Shown here: positions 43,902 through 52,466 of the stretch, in pieces | How the letters are laid out: every line of letters begins with the position of its first letter | Position numbering within the stretch: the first letter of the stretch is position 1 | Assembly: GCA_020635695.1 (NCBI GenBank) | Contig: JACJZH010000014.1 | Location: 18,611-82,610, forward strand | From: Flavobacteriales bacterium | Lineage (GTDB): Bacteria > Bacteroidota > Bacteroidia > Flavobacteriales_F > PHOS-HE28 | Length of the DNA stretch: 64,000 nucleotides | Direction: 5' to 3' | Translations under genes and position numbers: made by a program | The notes under the pieces: model-generated | The model's database searches: none | Seen by the model: the letters and a program-made list of their open reading frames with translations, nothing else | What the model was told of the DNA's origin: nothing

Positions 43902-43932
43902 GAACGGCCGGGTCGCGGGGACCCGGCCGTTC
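43902..43932. terminator. strong stem-loop between the T9SS Omp28 gene and tlpA-like gene
   Basis: GAACGGCCGGGTC pairs perfectly with GACCCGGCCGTTC (13 bp) around a 5-base loop. It lies 22 bases past the stop at 43955 on the minus strand. No T-tract follows, so it may reduce rather than stop read-through. Confidence 0.55.
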
Positions 43933-43954
43933 ACGAGCAGTTCGGAACTGATGA

Positions 43955-45646
43955 TCAGCGGGTCAGGGTGACCTTGCGGGTCGCACGCATGTCGCCCGAC
44001 TGGACGGACACATAGTAGAGACCGCTCTCCAGGTCGCTCATGTCCATGGTGAATCGCTGCCCACCTGCAGGGGTGCTACGGCTCTCCGTGCGGACGATCT
44101 CGCCCAGCGCGTTGAACACCTGGTAGCTCACCTGTGCACTTTGCTCCAGTTCCACATCCAGGAACACCAGCCCATTGCTCGGGTTCGGGAACACGGACAG
44201 GCCGCGGTCCAGTTCGTTCTCCCCGATGGAGGTGGTCACCTGGGAGATCCCACCTTGAAGGATCTCACCCGTGGAGGTGTTCTGGATGAAGGTCACCACG
44301 GTGATGTTGTTCATGCTGGAACCCCAGAGGTTGCTGTTGCCCTGTGCCGGGTTGCCGATGGTGAAGGTGTGGCTCTGGGTCTCGGTCTGCGTGACCCCGG
44401 CCTGCAGCGCGGAAAGGGTGATCCCGTTGCCGTTCGGAAGCACCTTCCTCATGGCGTAGTGGAACTCGTCCTGCGAGGTCGTGGAGGCCGGGTAGGGATA
44501 GTAGTTCTCGGTGGCCGCGATGAACAGCTTGTGCGAACCGGGGAAATCGGCGTAGGGCGTCAACTCCACATCCACGGTGAGCGTAGTGCCACTGATCGTG
44601 TTGGAGGTGATCAGGTCCACGAAAGCGGCCTTGGTCATGTGCTCCATGATGGCATCATCCGTACCTCCGGTGGTCACATCGACACCGTCCACGAAAGGGT
44701 CGGGAATGCCGGTCACCCCATAATAAGCGCGACGGGTCTCACCGTCCTGGTTGTAGCTGGGGTCGTTGCCCGGGGCCGGCCAATCCATTTGGTACTTCAC
44801 CGCCACGATGCCGGAACCCGGCTCATTGGTGTTGAGGGAGGAGAGGTACGGATCGAGCACCGCATTGAAAGAAGCGCACGGGGGGCAGGTGGAGCTGGTG
44901 AATTCCTCCATCACCACCACGCGGGACACGCTCTGGGTGGCCACGTTCACGTTCTGCATCAGCATGTCGTTCCCGGGGAACAGGTCACCGGGCACTCCGC
45001 TCAGCGTCAGGTCGATGCTGTGCGGACCCACCGTGGCCGACCAAGGCGTGCCGAAGGAGAAGTCGTACGCAGCACCAGGAGCTACGGTCGCCGTGAAGGT
45101 CTGCTGGACCGGAGTGCCGCCGTCCACTGCGTAGGCGAGCATGAACCCGGATACCGGCTCGGTGCCGTTGTTGGCCACCGTTCCCTCGATGGTCGTGGAA
45201 CCTTGCGCGATCACGGCTTCCATGGACAGGGCGGCGACGCCCAGGTCCTTGCCAATGACCACGGACGAAGTCTCGCTGGAGGCGAACGTGCCTCCGGAGG
45301 CCACGTCCACGCCGCCCACCGAGATCGTCCAGCTACCATTCCCATAAGCACAGCACATACCGTCGCCATACGTGTCATCCACGGTGATCTCGAGCACAGA
45401 ACCGTCAGGAACACAGAACGAAACCGGGGGTTGCGGGTACTCCCCGTTCGCCGGCTGCTGGGTGTAGGGGCCGCCAGAGCCATATACAGGAGTGCCACCG
45501 GGACCGGTGACCTCCCAGGTCGTTTCTTCGCCGTAGCGGTCGGTGACGATGGTCATCGTCACCTCGGTCTCGCCCGGAGGGCATTGGCCGAACGCCGTGC
45601 CCATGGTCAGGGACAGCGACAGGCCGAGGGTAAAGAAGTGCTTCAT
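43955..45646 (-). CDS. Omp28-related protein with T9SS type A sorting domain
   Basis: A 563-residue secreted protein. Signal peptide MKHFFTLGLSLSLTMGTAFGQ; residues 25-110 form a beta-rich domain (TYGDGMCCAYGNGSWTISVGG); the middle holds an Omp28-like thioredoxin fold with C254-P-P-C257 in VVMEEFTSSTCPPCASFNAVLDPYL and FVDGV-type stretches; the last 85 residues are a T9SS type A domain (LDRGLSVFPNPSNGLVFLDVELEQSAQVSYQVFNALGE). It is thus a cell-surface or released protein. The start ATG 45646 is placed at the signal peptide. A TTG-N20-TAGCTTTG promoter lies upstream. Confidence 0.9.
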   Translation of the reverse strand: MKHFFTLGLSLSLTMGTAFGQCPPGETEVTMTIVTDRYGEETTWEVTGPGGTPVYGSGGPYTQQPANGEYPQPPVSFCVPDGSVLEITVDDTYGDGMCCAYGNGSWTISVGGVDVASGGTFASSETSSVVIGKDLGVAALSMEAVIAQGSTTIEGTVANNGTEPVSGFMLAYAVDGGTPVQQTFTATVAPGAAYDFSFGTPWSATVGPHSIDLTLSGVPGDLFPGNDMLMQNVNVATQSVSRVVVMEEFTSSTCPPCASFNAVLDPYLSSLNTNEPGSGIVAVKYQMDWPAPGNDPSYNQDGETRRAYYGVTGIPDPFVDGVDVTTGGTDDAIMEHMTKAAFVDLITSNTISGTTLTVDVELTPYADFPGSHKLFIAATENYYPYPASTTSQDEFHYAMRKVLPNGNGITLSALQAGVTQTETQSHTFTIGNPAQGNSNLWGSSMNNITVVTFIQNTSTGEILQGGISQVTTSIGENELDRGLSVFPNPSNGLVFLDVELEQSAQVSYQVFNALGEIVRTESRSTPAGGQRFTMDMSDLESGLYYVSVQSGDMRATRKVTLTR

Positions 45647-45698
45647 GTTCAAGATTTTGTTCAGGATGGACCCTCCCATCACGGGAGCCGGCCATCAA

Positions 45699-45729
45699 CA
45701 AAGCTAAGCCGCTGTGCCAATCGTTCCAA
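45699..45729 (-). promoter_or_regulatory. promoter of the Omp28/TlpA/DUF6029 cluster
   Basis: On the minus strand TTG (45729-45727) is followed after 20 bases by TAGCTTTG (45706-45699), matching the -33/-7 Bacteroidota pattern. The predicted start lies about 45 bases before ATG 45646. Confidence 0.6.
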
Positions 45730-45817
45730 CAGGAGCGGGGTGTATGGTTGGGATCCTATTGGAGCAGATGGCTAACGGGTACAGCCCGTTACCTGGACGA
45801 TCATCGGCACGATACCC

Positions 45818-45825
45818 TATCTTTG
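45818..45825 (+). promoter_or_regulatory. -7 element of the plus-strand T9SS protein
   Basis: TATCTTTG matches TAnnTTTG and lies 24 bases before the ATG at 45850. No -33 match is present. Confidence 0.5.
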
Positions 45826-45849
45826 AGCGCATAGAATACCCAGCCCGTC

Positions 45850-46614
45850 ATGAAGCACGTAGCCGCCCTGCTCTTCTCCACTCTGCTGTTGACCGTTCCT
45901 GACGCACGAGCCCAACTGGCAGAACTGCATGATGCTGACGGCAATGTCGTGAACGGTCAGACCGTCGTGCATTGGGGGGATATGCAGACCGCCAACCAGA
46001 AGCAGGGATTGGACGTGGTCCTGCTCGGAAGCGCCACGAAGGTGGTGAACGTGAAGCGTTACGAGCTATCAGTCCAGACCGGTACGGAGAACTATTTCTG
46101 CTGGGGGGTTTGCTACACGCCGGTCGATGCAGGTTCCCAGCCCTTCTGGCAGGCGCAGTCGCAGCATTCGATCGTGCTCGACCCCGGTGTGCCGGAAGAT
46201 GCTTTCGGCGCCTATCATACCCCGAATGGGATGATGGGTTCCAGCATCTACCGCTATGTCTGGTTCGATGTGAACGCCCCGAGCGATTCTGTCTGGGTGG
46301 ACATCGAGTTCCGGGTCACTGCGGTTGGGGTTGAGGAGGAGGCCACGAGCGTGCAGGAGTTCGTCCTCTTTCCGAACCCCGTGCTGGGCCGTGAGTTCTC
46401 GCTGCGATATGGCCTTTCGACCACGGACGTGAACGGGCTGGAGTTCGTGCTGCATGATGCGGTCGGCCAGCAGGTGATGCGCCAACGGCTGTCCAGCGTG
46501 TCGGGGCGGGTGGCCATCGGTGTGGAGGGACTGCCCTCCGGAGTATATTTCGCCACGCTCGAGCGTCAAGGGGCCCAATTACGCACCGAGCGATTGGTTC
46601 TCGGGAGCCGCTAA
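45850..46614 (+). CDS. T9SS type A sorting domain-containing secreted protein
   Basis: A 254-residue protein with a signal peptide (MKHVAALLFSTLLLTVPDARAQ), a 140-residue beta-rich domain (VNVKRYELSVQTGTENYFCWGVCY, VRF-type strands) and a C-terminal T9SS domain from about residue 172 (VLFPNPVLGREFSLRYGL, LPSGVYFATLERQG). The middle domain is not recognised. The gene is convergent with cobB and their ends overlap by 4 bases. Confidence 0.85.
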   Translation: MKHVAALLFSTLLLTVPDARAQLAELHDADGNVVNGQTVVHWGDMQTANQKQGLDVVLLGSATKVVNVKRYELSVQTGTENYFCWGVCYTPVDAGSQPFWQAQSQHSIVLDPGVPEDAFGAYHTPNGMMGSSIYRYVWFDVNAPSDSVWVDIEFRVTAVGVEEEATSVQEFVLFPNPVLGREFSLRYGLSTTDVNGLEFVLHDAVGQQVMRQRLSSVSGRVAIGVEGLPSGVYFATLERQGAQLRTERLVLGSR

Positions 46615-47309
46615 TCAATCGATCGGATCCACTCAAGGGCCAGTTCGGGCATTCCCGAGCTGGCCTTTGTCTTGATGTGCCGGATGCCCGGCCTCGGAAG
46701 GCTTACCTCCCCCGGGTCGATGAGCACCACCATCGCGGCCGGTCCTGCCTCATGCACCAGGCCTGCGGCCGGCCAGACCTGCAGGGAGGTACCGACGATG
46801 ACGAGCCGGTCAGCCCTGGCGACCAGGTCCGCCGCGACGGGAATGAGCGGCACGGGCTCTCCGAACCAGACCACGTCGGGTCTCCAGGGCGATCCCTTCG
46901 CACATCGGGCATCCCGGGGGATCCGATCTTCCATTATCGGGTAGCGGAGACCGGGGTCCACGGAGGAGCGCGCCATGAGGATCTCCCCATGGAGGTGCAG
47001 GACGCGTTCCGAGCCGGCCCTTTCGTGCAGGTCGTCGATGTTCTGGGTGACCACGTCCACCTCAAAACGATCCTGCAGGGCGGCAATGGCGAGGTGGGCC
47101 GCATTGGGCACCGCCTTCCTCACCTGCGTCCGTCGTTCATCATAGAACCGCAGGACCAGTTCGGGATCGCGGCTCCACGCTTCGGGGGTGGCCACGTCCT
47201 CCAGACGGTGCTCCTCCCAAAGTCCATCCCCATCCCGGAACGTACGCAATCCACTTTCGGCGCTCACTCCGGCACCGGTGAACACAACGACGCGCTCACG
47301 CGGTTTCAT
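46611..47309 (-). CDS. cobB: NAD-dependent protein deacylase, Sir2/CobB type
   Basis: A 232-residue sirtuin. NAD-binding motifs are clear: F-T-G-A-G-V-S-A-E-S-G at residues 10-20 with LRTFRD, TQNIDDLHERAG, and the catalytic histidine in LHLHGE. ARCAKGSPWRPDVVWFGE holds only one cysteine, so the usual four-cysteine zinc site is absent, which I recall as common for CobB in this phylum. It removes acyl groups from lysines. It begins 8 bases after infB ends, so it belongs to the rimP-nusA-infB block. Confidence 0.92.
   Translation of the reverse strand: MKPRERVVVFTGAGVSAESGLRTFRDGDGLWEEHRLEDVATPEAWSRDPELVLRFYDERRTQVRKAVPNAAHLAIAALQDRFEVDVVTQNIDDLHERAGSERVLHLHGEILMARSSVDPGLRYPIMEDRIPRDARCAKGSPWRPDVVWFGEPVPLIPVAADLVARADRLVIVGTSLQVWPAAGLVHEAGPAAMVVLIDPGEVSLPRPGIRHIKTKASSGMPELALEWIRSID
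46635..46668. terminator. hairpin serving convergent gene ends, inside cobB
   Basis: A 15-bp stem (46635-46649 with 46654-46668, two wobble pairs, loop CATT) lies within the last codons of cobB, 20 bases past the stop of the plus-strand T9SS gene. It is flanked by AAG and CTTT, so it may end the plus-strand message. Confidence 0.55.
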
Positions 47310-47317
47310 GCCGGTGC

Positions 47318-49948
47318 TCAGCCTTCCAGCGTCCGCTTCTCCTCGACCTCCTCGAACGCTTCAATGTGGTCACCCACCTTGATGTCGTTGAACTTCTCGA
47401 CGTTCAGGCCGCACTCATACCCGTGCTTCACCTCCTTCACGTCGTCCTTGAAGCGCTTCAGCGAACCCAGTTCGCCGGTGTAGATGACGATGCCGTCCCG
47501 GATCACACGCACCTTGTGGTTCCGATGGATGGTGCCGTCCAGGACGAAGCAACCGGCCACGGTACCCACACCGCTGATGCGGAAGGTCTCCCTGACCTCC
47601 GCGGTACCGGTGACCTTCTCGGTGATCTTGGGTGCGAGCAGGCCTTCCATGGCCTGCTTGATCTCCTCGATGGCATCGTAGATGATCGAATAGAGGCGGA
47701 TGTCGATCTCCTCTGACTCGGCCAATTTCCGGGCACCCGGGGTGGGACGCACCTGGAAGCCGATGATGATGGCATCGGAAGCGGTGGCCAGGAGCACATC
47801 GCTCTCCGCGATGGGACCCACGGCCTTGTGGATCACATTGACCTTGATCTGTTCGGTGCTCAGCTTCAGGAGGGAGTCCGTGAGCGCCTCCACGGAGCCG
47901 TCCACATCGCCTTTCACGATGATGTTGAGCTCCTGGAAGTCGCCGATGGCCAGGCGCCGGCCGATCTCGTCCAGGGTGATGTGCTTGTGGGTGCGAATGC
48001 CTTGTTCGCGCTGCAATTGCTGACGCCTCGTGGCGATCTGACGGGCGTCCCGCTCGTCCTCGAAGACGTAGAAGTGATCACCTGCATTCGGCGCTCCATC
48101 GAGGCCGAGGATGGAGACCGGCATGGACGGACCAGCCTCCTCGACGGCTTGTCCGCGTTCATTGAACATGTTCCTGACGCGGCCACTGTATTGACCCGCC
48201 AGCAGGATGTCACCCTTGCGCAGCGTACCTCCATCCACGAGCAGGGTGGTCACGTAGCCCCGTCCCTGCTCCAGGGTGCTCTCGATCACGACCCCGGTTG
48301 CCCGCTTGCCGGGATCGGCCTTGAGGTCCAGGAGCTCGGCCTCCAGCAGGACCTTGTCCAGGAGCTGGTCCATGCCGATGCCCTTCTTCGCACTCACCTC
48401 CTGGCTCTGGAACTTACCACCCCACTCCTCCACCAGGATGTTCATCTGGGACAGCTCCTCCCGGATCTTCTCGGGATTGGCCCCTTCCTTGTCGATCTTG
48501 TTGAACGCGAACACCATGGGCACGCCTGCAGCCTGCGCATGGTTGATGGCCTCGCGGGTCTGCGGCATGACGCTGTCATCCGCTGAAACGACGATGATGG
48601 CGATATCGGTCACCTGCGCACCACGGGCACGCATGGCGGTGAAGGCCTCGTGACCCGGCGTGTCCAGGAAGGTGATGTGCTTGCCGTTCTTCAGGGTCAC
48701 GTTGTAGGCCCCGATGTGCTGGGTGATGCCGCCGGCCTCCCCAGCCACGACGTTGGCATTGCGCACATAGTCCAGCAGGGAGGTCTTCCCGTGGTCCACG
48801 TGGCCCATGACGGTAACGATGGGCGGGCGGGATGACATCCGGGTCGGGTCGTCCTCATCGACGGGGATGGTCTCCTGCACCTCGGCCCCCACGAACTCCA
48901 CCTTGAACCCGTACTCTTCCGCGATGACGGACAAGGTCTCGGCGTCCAGACGCTGGTTGATGCTCACCATCATACCCAGCGAGAAACAGGCCTTGATGAT
49001 GTCCGTGACGGAGACCCCCATCATGGATGCCAGTTCGTTGGCGGTGACGAACTCGGTTACCTTCAGGGTACGGCCGGCCAGTTCACGGGCTGCCTTCTCC
49101 TCTTCCAAGCGCTGATAGCGCTCGGCCCGCTTATCACGACGGATCTTGGCACCCTTGCCCTTGCCACCTCCGCCTTGCAGACGGGCGAGGGTCTCGCTCA
49201 CCTTCTTGCGAACGGCGTTCTCGTCGAGGTCCTCGCGCTTGCCCTGGGCCTGGCGCTGCTCCTGCTGGGCCACACGATCGATGTTGACCGGACCGGGCTT
49301 CACGATGCGTTTGCGGCGCCCCTTCCGATCGGTCTTGTCGGCAGGTTTGCGTTCCCGTTCCACGGGCAGCTCGATCTTGCCCACGGTCTTCGGGCCTGTG
49401 AGCTTCTCGGCCCTGGCCCGGATCACTTCGTCCAAAGGCTTGTCCGGAGCCTCGGCGGGAGGCGTTTCCGCGGGGGGCGTTTCCACCTTGGTCTCCTCGA
49501 CCTTGGGTGCGGGGGGCGGCTCTGGTTCGGCCGGGGGCTCCGCCTTGGGCTTGGCCTTGCCGGAGGTGCTCAGGTCGATCTTGCCCACCATCTTCGGTCC
49601 GGCGGGCTTCTCCACCTTGGCACGAACGACCTCGGGCTCGGTCGGCTGGACGTTGTGGATGATCACGATGTCCGCGTCATCCGTCCGTTTGGCCGCCTCC
49701 TTCTGGGCGTCCTCAATGGTGATGGACTCCCGCTCCTGACGCTGCAGGGTGGCCTTCTTGCTGAGCTCCTTCTCCTCCTTGTCGGTTCCGAACTCCTTGT
49801 TCAGGAGGTCGTAGAGCTTCGCCGGGATCTTCGTATTGGGGTTGCTCTCCACGGCATGCCCCTTCTCCTCGAGGAACTCCACCACCGTGTGCACCCCCAG
49901 GTTGAATTCCCGGGCAACCTTGCTCAATCGTACCCCCTTATCGCTCAT
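47318..49948 (-). CDS. infB: translation initiation factor IF-2
   Basis: An 876-residue GTPase that places initiator tRNA on the small ribosomal subunit. The N-terminal 300 residues carry an IF2_N helix (VRLSKVAREFNLGVHTVVEFLEEKGH) and Pro/Glu/Lys-rich linkers. The G domain starts near 375: G1 GHVDHGKTS at about 382, G3 DTPGHEAF, G4 NKID. Domains II-IV follow to TLEG. Length is usual for the phylum. It lies 47 bases after nusA. Confidence 0.96.
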   Translation of the reverse strand: MSDKGVRLSKVAREFNLGVHTVVEFLEEKGHAVESNPNTKIPAKLYDLLNKEFGTDKEEKELSKKATLQRQERESITIEDAQKEAAKRTDDADIVIIHNVQPTEPEVVRAKVEKPAGPKMVGKIDLSTSGKAKPKAEPPAEPEPPPAPKVEETKVETPPAETPPAEAPDKPLDEVIRARAEKLTGPKTVGKIELPVERERKPADKTDRKGRRKRIVKPGPVNIDRVAQQEQRQAQGKREDLDENAVRKKVSETLARLQGGGGKGKGAKIRRDKRAERYQRLEEEKAARELAGRTLKVTEFVTANELASMMGVSVTDIIKACFSLGMMVSINQRLDAETLSVIAEEYGFKVEFVGAEVQETIPVDEDDPTRMSSRPPIVTVMGHVDHGKTSLLDYVRNANVVAGEAGGITQHIGAYNVTLKNGKHITFLDTPGHEAFTAMRARGAQVTDIAIIVVSADDSVMPQTREAINHAQAAGVPMVFAFNKIDKEGANPEKIREELSQMNILVEEWGGKFQSQEVSAKKGIGMDQLLDKVLLEAELLDLKADPGKRATGVVIESTLEQGRGYVTTLLVDGGTLRKGDILLAGQYSGRVRNMFNERGQAVEEAGPSMPVSILGLDGAPNAGDHFYVFEDERDARQIATRRQQLQREQGIRTHKHITLDEIGRRLAIGDFQELNIIVKGDVDGSVEALTDSLLKLSTEQIKVNVIHKAVGPIAESDVLLATASDAIIIGFQVRPTPGARKLAESEEIDIRLYSIIYDAIEEIKQAMEGLLAPKITEKVTGTAEVRETFRISGVGTVAGCFVLDGTIHRNHKVRVIRDGIVIYTGELGSLKRFKDDVKEVKHGYECGLNVEKFNDIKVGDHIEAFEEVEEKRTLEG

Positions 49949-49995
49949 ATGCTCTTCCTCAGTTCCGTTCTTCTACCCTGTGGTCGATCCACGTT

Positions 49996-51234
49996 TCAGG
50001 CCTCCAGTTCCTCACGCAGGATCCGCAGCACCTCCTTCACGGTCTCGACCTCCAGGTCGGTCCGCTTCACCAGGTCCTCCATGGGAATATCGATCACCGA
50101 CCGCGCCGTATCGCATCCGATACCCTTGAGGATATCGATGATCCACTGATCGATCTCGTCGGAGAACTCGGTGAGGTCGACATCATCGGTCACCTCGTCG
50201 GTCTCCCGGTAGACATCGATCTCATATCCCGTGAGCTTGCCGGCGAGCTTGATGTTGTGTCCGCCCTTCCCGATGGCCAAAGCCACCTGGTCGGGTTTCA
50301 GGTATACCTCCGCACGCCGGCTCTCCTCGTTGAGCTTGATCTCGCCGATCTTGGCGGGGCTGAGCGCCCGTTGGATCAGGAGCTGGTCGTTGGCGGTGTA
50401 GTTGATCACATCGATGTTCTCGTTGCGCAATTCGCGCACGATGCCGTGGATCCGGCTGCCCTTCATACCGACACAGGCTCCCACCGGATCGATGCGATCG
50501 TCGTAGCTCTCCACCGCGACCTTGGCCCGTTCTCCCGGCTCGCGCACGATCCGCTTGATCGTGATCAGTCCATCATACACCTCCGGCACTTCCTGTTCGA
50601 ACAACTTCTCCAGGAACTCCGGTGCGGTGCGGCTCAGGATGACGACCGGCGTGTTGTTGCGCATCTCCACCTTCCAGACCACCGCTCGGACGGTGTCGCC
50701 TTTCTTGAAGAAATCGCTCCGGATCTGCTGGTCCTTCGGCAGGATCAGCTCGTTGCCCTCGTCGTCGAGCACCAGTGTTTCCCGCTTCCAGATCTGGTAG
50801 ACCTCGCCCGTGATGATCTCGCCCACGCGCTCCTTGTACTTGTTGTACAGGTGGTCCTTCTCCATCTCGAGGATGCGGCCCTGGAGGTTCTGCCTGAGCG
50901 TCAGGACGTTGCGGCGCCCGAAATCATCGAGCTTGACCTCCTGGCTCAGTTCCTCACCGACCTCGAAATCCGGTTCCACTTGCCGGGCTTCCGAGAGGCT
51001 TACCTGCAGGCTCGGGTCCTCCACCTCTCCGTCCGGCACGATCTCGCGGTTGAGAAAGATCTCCAGGTCCCCCTTGTCGGGGTTGATGATGACATCGATG
51101 CTGGCCTCCTCGCCATACTTCTTCTTGGCCACGCTGCGGAATACATCCTCCAGGATGCCCATCAGGGTCACCCGATCGATGTTCTTCAGGTCCTTGAACT
51201 CAAGGAAATGTTCGACAAGGTTCACGGTGCTCAT
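49996..51234 (-). CDS. nusA: transcription termination/antitermination protein NusA
   Basis: A 412-residue RNA-polymerase-binding factor. It contains the N-terminal polymerase-contact domain (LEDVFRSVAKKKYGEEASIDVIIN), an S1 domain (ITGEVYQIWKRETLVLDDEGNELILPKDQQI), and two KH domains (VGACVGMKGSRIHGIVRELRNENIDVINY; VALAIGKGGHNIKLAGKLTGYEIDVY). It ends with a short helical tail and lacks the acidic repeats of enterobacterial NusA. It may bind the hairpin in its own operon leader. Confidence 0.96.
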   Translation of the reverse strand: MSTVNLVEHFLEFKDLKNIDRVTLMGILEDVFRSVAKKKYGEEASIDVIINPDKGDLEIFLNREIVPDGEVEDPSLQVSLSEARQVEPDFEVGEELSQEVKLDDFGRRNVLTLRQNLQGRILEMEKDHLYNKYKERVGEIITGEVYQIWKRETLVLDDEGNELILPKDQQIRSDFFKKGDTVRAVVWKVEMRNNTPVVILSRTAPEFLEKLFEQEVPEVYDGLITIKRIVREPGERAKVAVESYDDRIDPVGACVGMKGSRIHGIVRELRNENIDVINYTANDQLLIQRALSPAKIGEIKLNEESRRAEVYLKPDQVALAIGKGGHNIKLAGKLTGYEIDVYRETDEVTDDVDLTEFSDEIDQWIIDILKGIGCDTARSVIDIPMEDLVKRTDLEVETVKEVLRILREELEA

Positions 51235-51241
51235 GCCCGGG

Positions 51242-51706
51242 TCAATTGAACGTGATGCTTGCTTTCGTGCTTTGGACTTCGTGGACGGGGATCATGACTG
51301 CATCCTCCTCCCATTTGGGCGGCCGGCCCTTCACTTTGCTGGGCACCTGCCGCCTGACCTGCAACACCTCCGGATCGAACGCTTCCAAGCGCCCTTCCAC
51401 GGTGCGGCCATCATGCAGCTGTACGCTCACCATGCGGCCGGTATGCTTGACGTACTGGCGCGGGACCTTGAAGGGGCGGCCCATTCCCGGGCTGGACACC
51501 TGCAGCTCCAGCTCATCCGCCTCCGGACCCAGTTCATTCCTGAGCTTCCGGTTGATCTCGGCCAGTTCGCCCAAGGTGATGGCGCGGTCATTGTCCACTT
51601 CGACCACCACAACGCCACCTGGGCGCACCTCCACACCGACCAGGAAGTGGTCCGTGCCTGAGATGGCCTGCTCAACGAGCCGGGTGATGTGATCTTCGGT
51701 GATCAT
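51242..51706 (-). CDS. rimP: ribosome maturation factor RimP
   Basis: A 154-residue protein needed for 30S maturation. The start MITEDHITRLVEQAISGTDHFLVGVEVRPGGVVVVEVDND, LAEINRKLRNELGPEADELELQVSSPGMGRPFKVPRQYVKHTGR and the closing FKVKGRPPKWEEDAVMIP-type segment are typical of the N- and C-terminal domains. ATG 51706 fits the family start. It is the first gene of the nusA-infB block; the leader carries a terminator-like hairpin. Confidence 0.93.
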   Translation of the reverse strand: MITEDHITRLVEQAISGTDHFLVGVEVRPGGVVVVEVDNDRAITLGELAEINRKLRNELGPEADELELQVSSPGMGRPFKVPRQYVKHTGRMVSVQLHDGRTVEGRLEAFDPEVLQVRRQVPSKVKGRPPKWEEDAVMIPVHEVQSTKASITFN

Positions 51707-51727
51707 GGATCCAGATCGTCGGTGCAT

Positions 51728-51751
51728 AAAAAAGAGGGGTCGACCCCTCTT
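51728..51751 (-). terminator. terminator/attenuator hairpin in the rimP leader
   Basis: On the minus strand the perfect palindrome AAGAGGGGTCGACCCCTCTT is followed by a run of T (A-run at 51728-51733 on plus). It lies between the TATCTTTG box (51775-51782) and the rimP ATG (51706), so transcripts from that promoter must cross it. Confidence 0.75.
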
Positions 51752-51774
51752 CCTCATCCGCCGACCAATGGCCG

Positions 51775-51782
51775 CAAAGATA
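51775..51782 (-). promoter_or_regulatory. -7 element of rimP-nusA-infB-cobB
   Basis: TATCTTTG on the minus strand matches TAnnTTTG, 68 bases before ATG 51706. The implied leader of about 60 bases contains the palindrome at 51732-51751. Confidence 0.55.
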
Positions 51783-51835
51783 TGCAGATCCCCGGACTCC
51801 CGGCTCTCCTGAGGGGTCTGATGAACGGTCCGGAC

Positions 51836-51874
51836 GTAACAAGGCCCGGACAACTGTGGTCCGGGCCCTGTTAC
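51836..51874. terminator. 16-bp stem-loop after the small protein gene
   Basis: GTAACAAGGCCCGGAC (51836-51851) pairs with GTCCGGGCCCTGTTAC (51859-51874) with one A-C mismatch and a 7-base loop. It lies 42 bases past the stop at 51916 on the minus strand. No T-tract follows. Confidence 0.6.
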
Positions 51875-51915
51875 CTGAGGCACAACAGCCTTCGCAGTGC
51901 TTTCACCTTACCTCT

Positions 51916-52092
51916 TCAGCGATACCCATTGATGTAGGCGTTGGCGATGATCTCGCTCTCCCGGATCAGGCCCTGAACGATCTCACGGATGAGGTCGTTG
52001 AGCTGCTGGTCCGAGAACCTGTTCAGGTCGCTGTAGACGTGCGGCTTCCGCTTGCTGCTCTTGATGAAGGCTATCTTATCCTTCTTCGTCAT
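51916..52092 (-). CDS. small protein of unknown function
   Basis: A 58-residue protein from ATG 52092 (MTKKDKIAFIKSSKRKPHVYSD). It is lysine-rich at the start, then has a helical segment (LNRFSDQQLNDLIREIVQGLIRESEIIANAYING). I recognise no family. A strong stem-loop follows its stop, and the terminator at 52144-52165 precedes it, so it seems to be its own unit. The upstream extension in the same frame crosses a terminator and is not used. Confidence 0.6.
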   Translation of the reverse strand: MTKKDKIAFIKSSKRKPHVYSDLNRFSDQQLNDLIREIVQGLIRESEIIANAYINGYR

Positions 52093-52135
52093 GGCCCCTT
52101 CTACGGCATCCTTCCGGAAAAGGATCCACTTGGAC

Positions 52136-52165
52136 AAAAAAAAGCCGGGTCCGCTCGGACCCGGC
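52136..52165 (-). terminator. rho-independent terminator
   Basis: GCCGGGTCC (52144-52152) pairs perfectly with GGACCCGGC (52157-52165), loop GCTC. On the minus strand a run of eight T follows (A-run 52136-52143). It ends the message of the small gene at 52188-52346. Confidence 0.88.
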
Positions 52166-52187
52166 CTGTTCCTGTTCACGAAGGTGG

Positions 52188-52346
52188 TCAGAGCGCGCCA
52201 CCCGCCAACCCCCGAAGGCCCGGGGTGGAATGGCGCATTTCATGAAGCTCACGGAGCTTGTGCAGGTAGTGCTGAAGGTCTCCGCTGCGCATCAGTCGCA
52301 TGGCCTCCTGCTTCAGTTGCTGATACCGCTTCTTGGGGCTGATCAT
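52188..52346 (-). CDS. small basic protein of unknown function
   Basis: A 52-residue protein from ATG 52346 (MISPKKRYQQLKQEAMRLMRSGDLQHYLHKLRELHEMRH), almost wholly helical and basic; a longer reading starts at 52397. Short proteins with this opening are familiar from other Bacteroidota, without a role. A perfect terminator follows on the same strand. It is divergent from udk. Confidence 0.65.
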   Translation of the reverse strand: MISPKKRYQQLKQEAMRLMRSGDLQHYLHKLRELHEMRHSTPGLRGLAGGAL

Positions 52347-52466
52347 GGCTTCAGGTGTTTCGGGTTCCTTCCCTACAACAGCCAAAGTGCGTGCCAAATT
52401 GCCCGGACCGCGCCCTTCTGCCTGAGGGACAAGGGGTTACAAGATCCCGCCCAGCCTTGTCCACAC

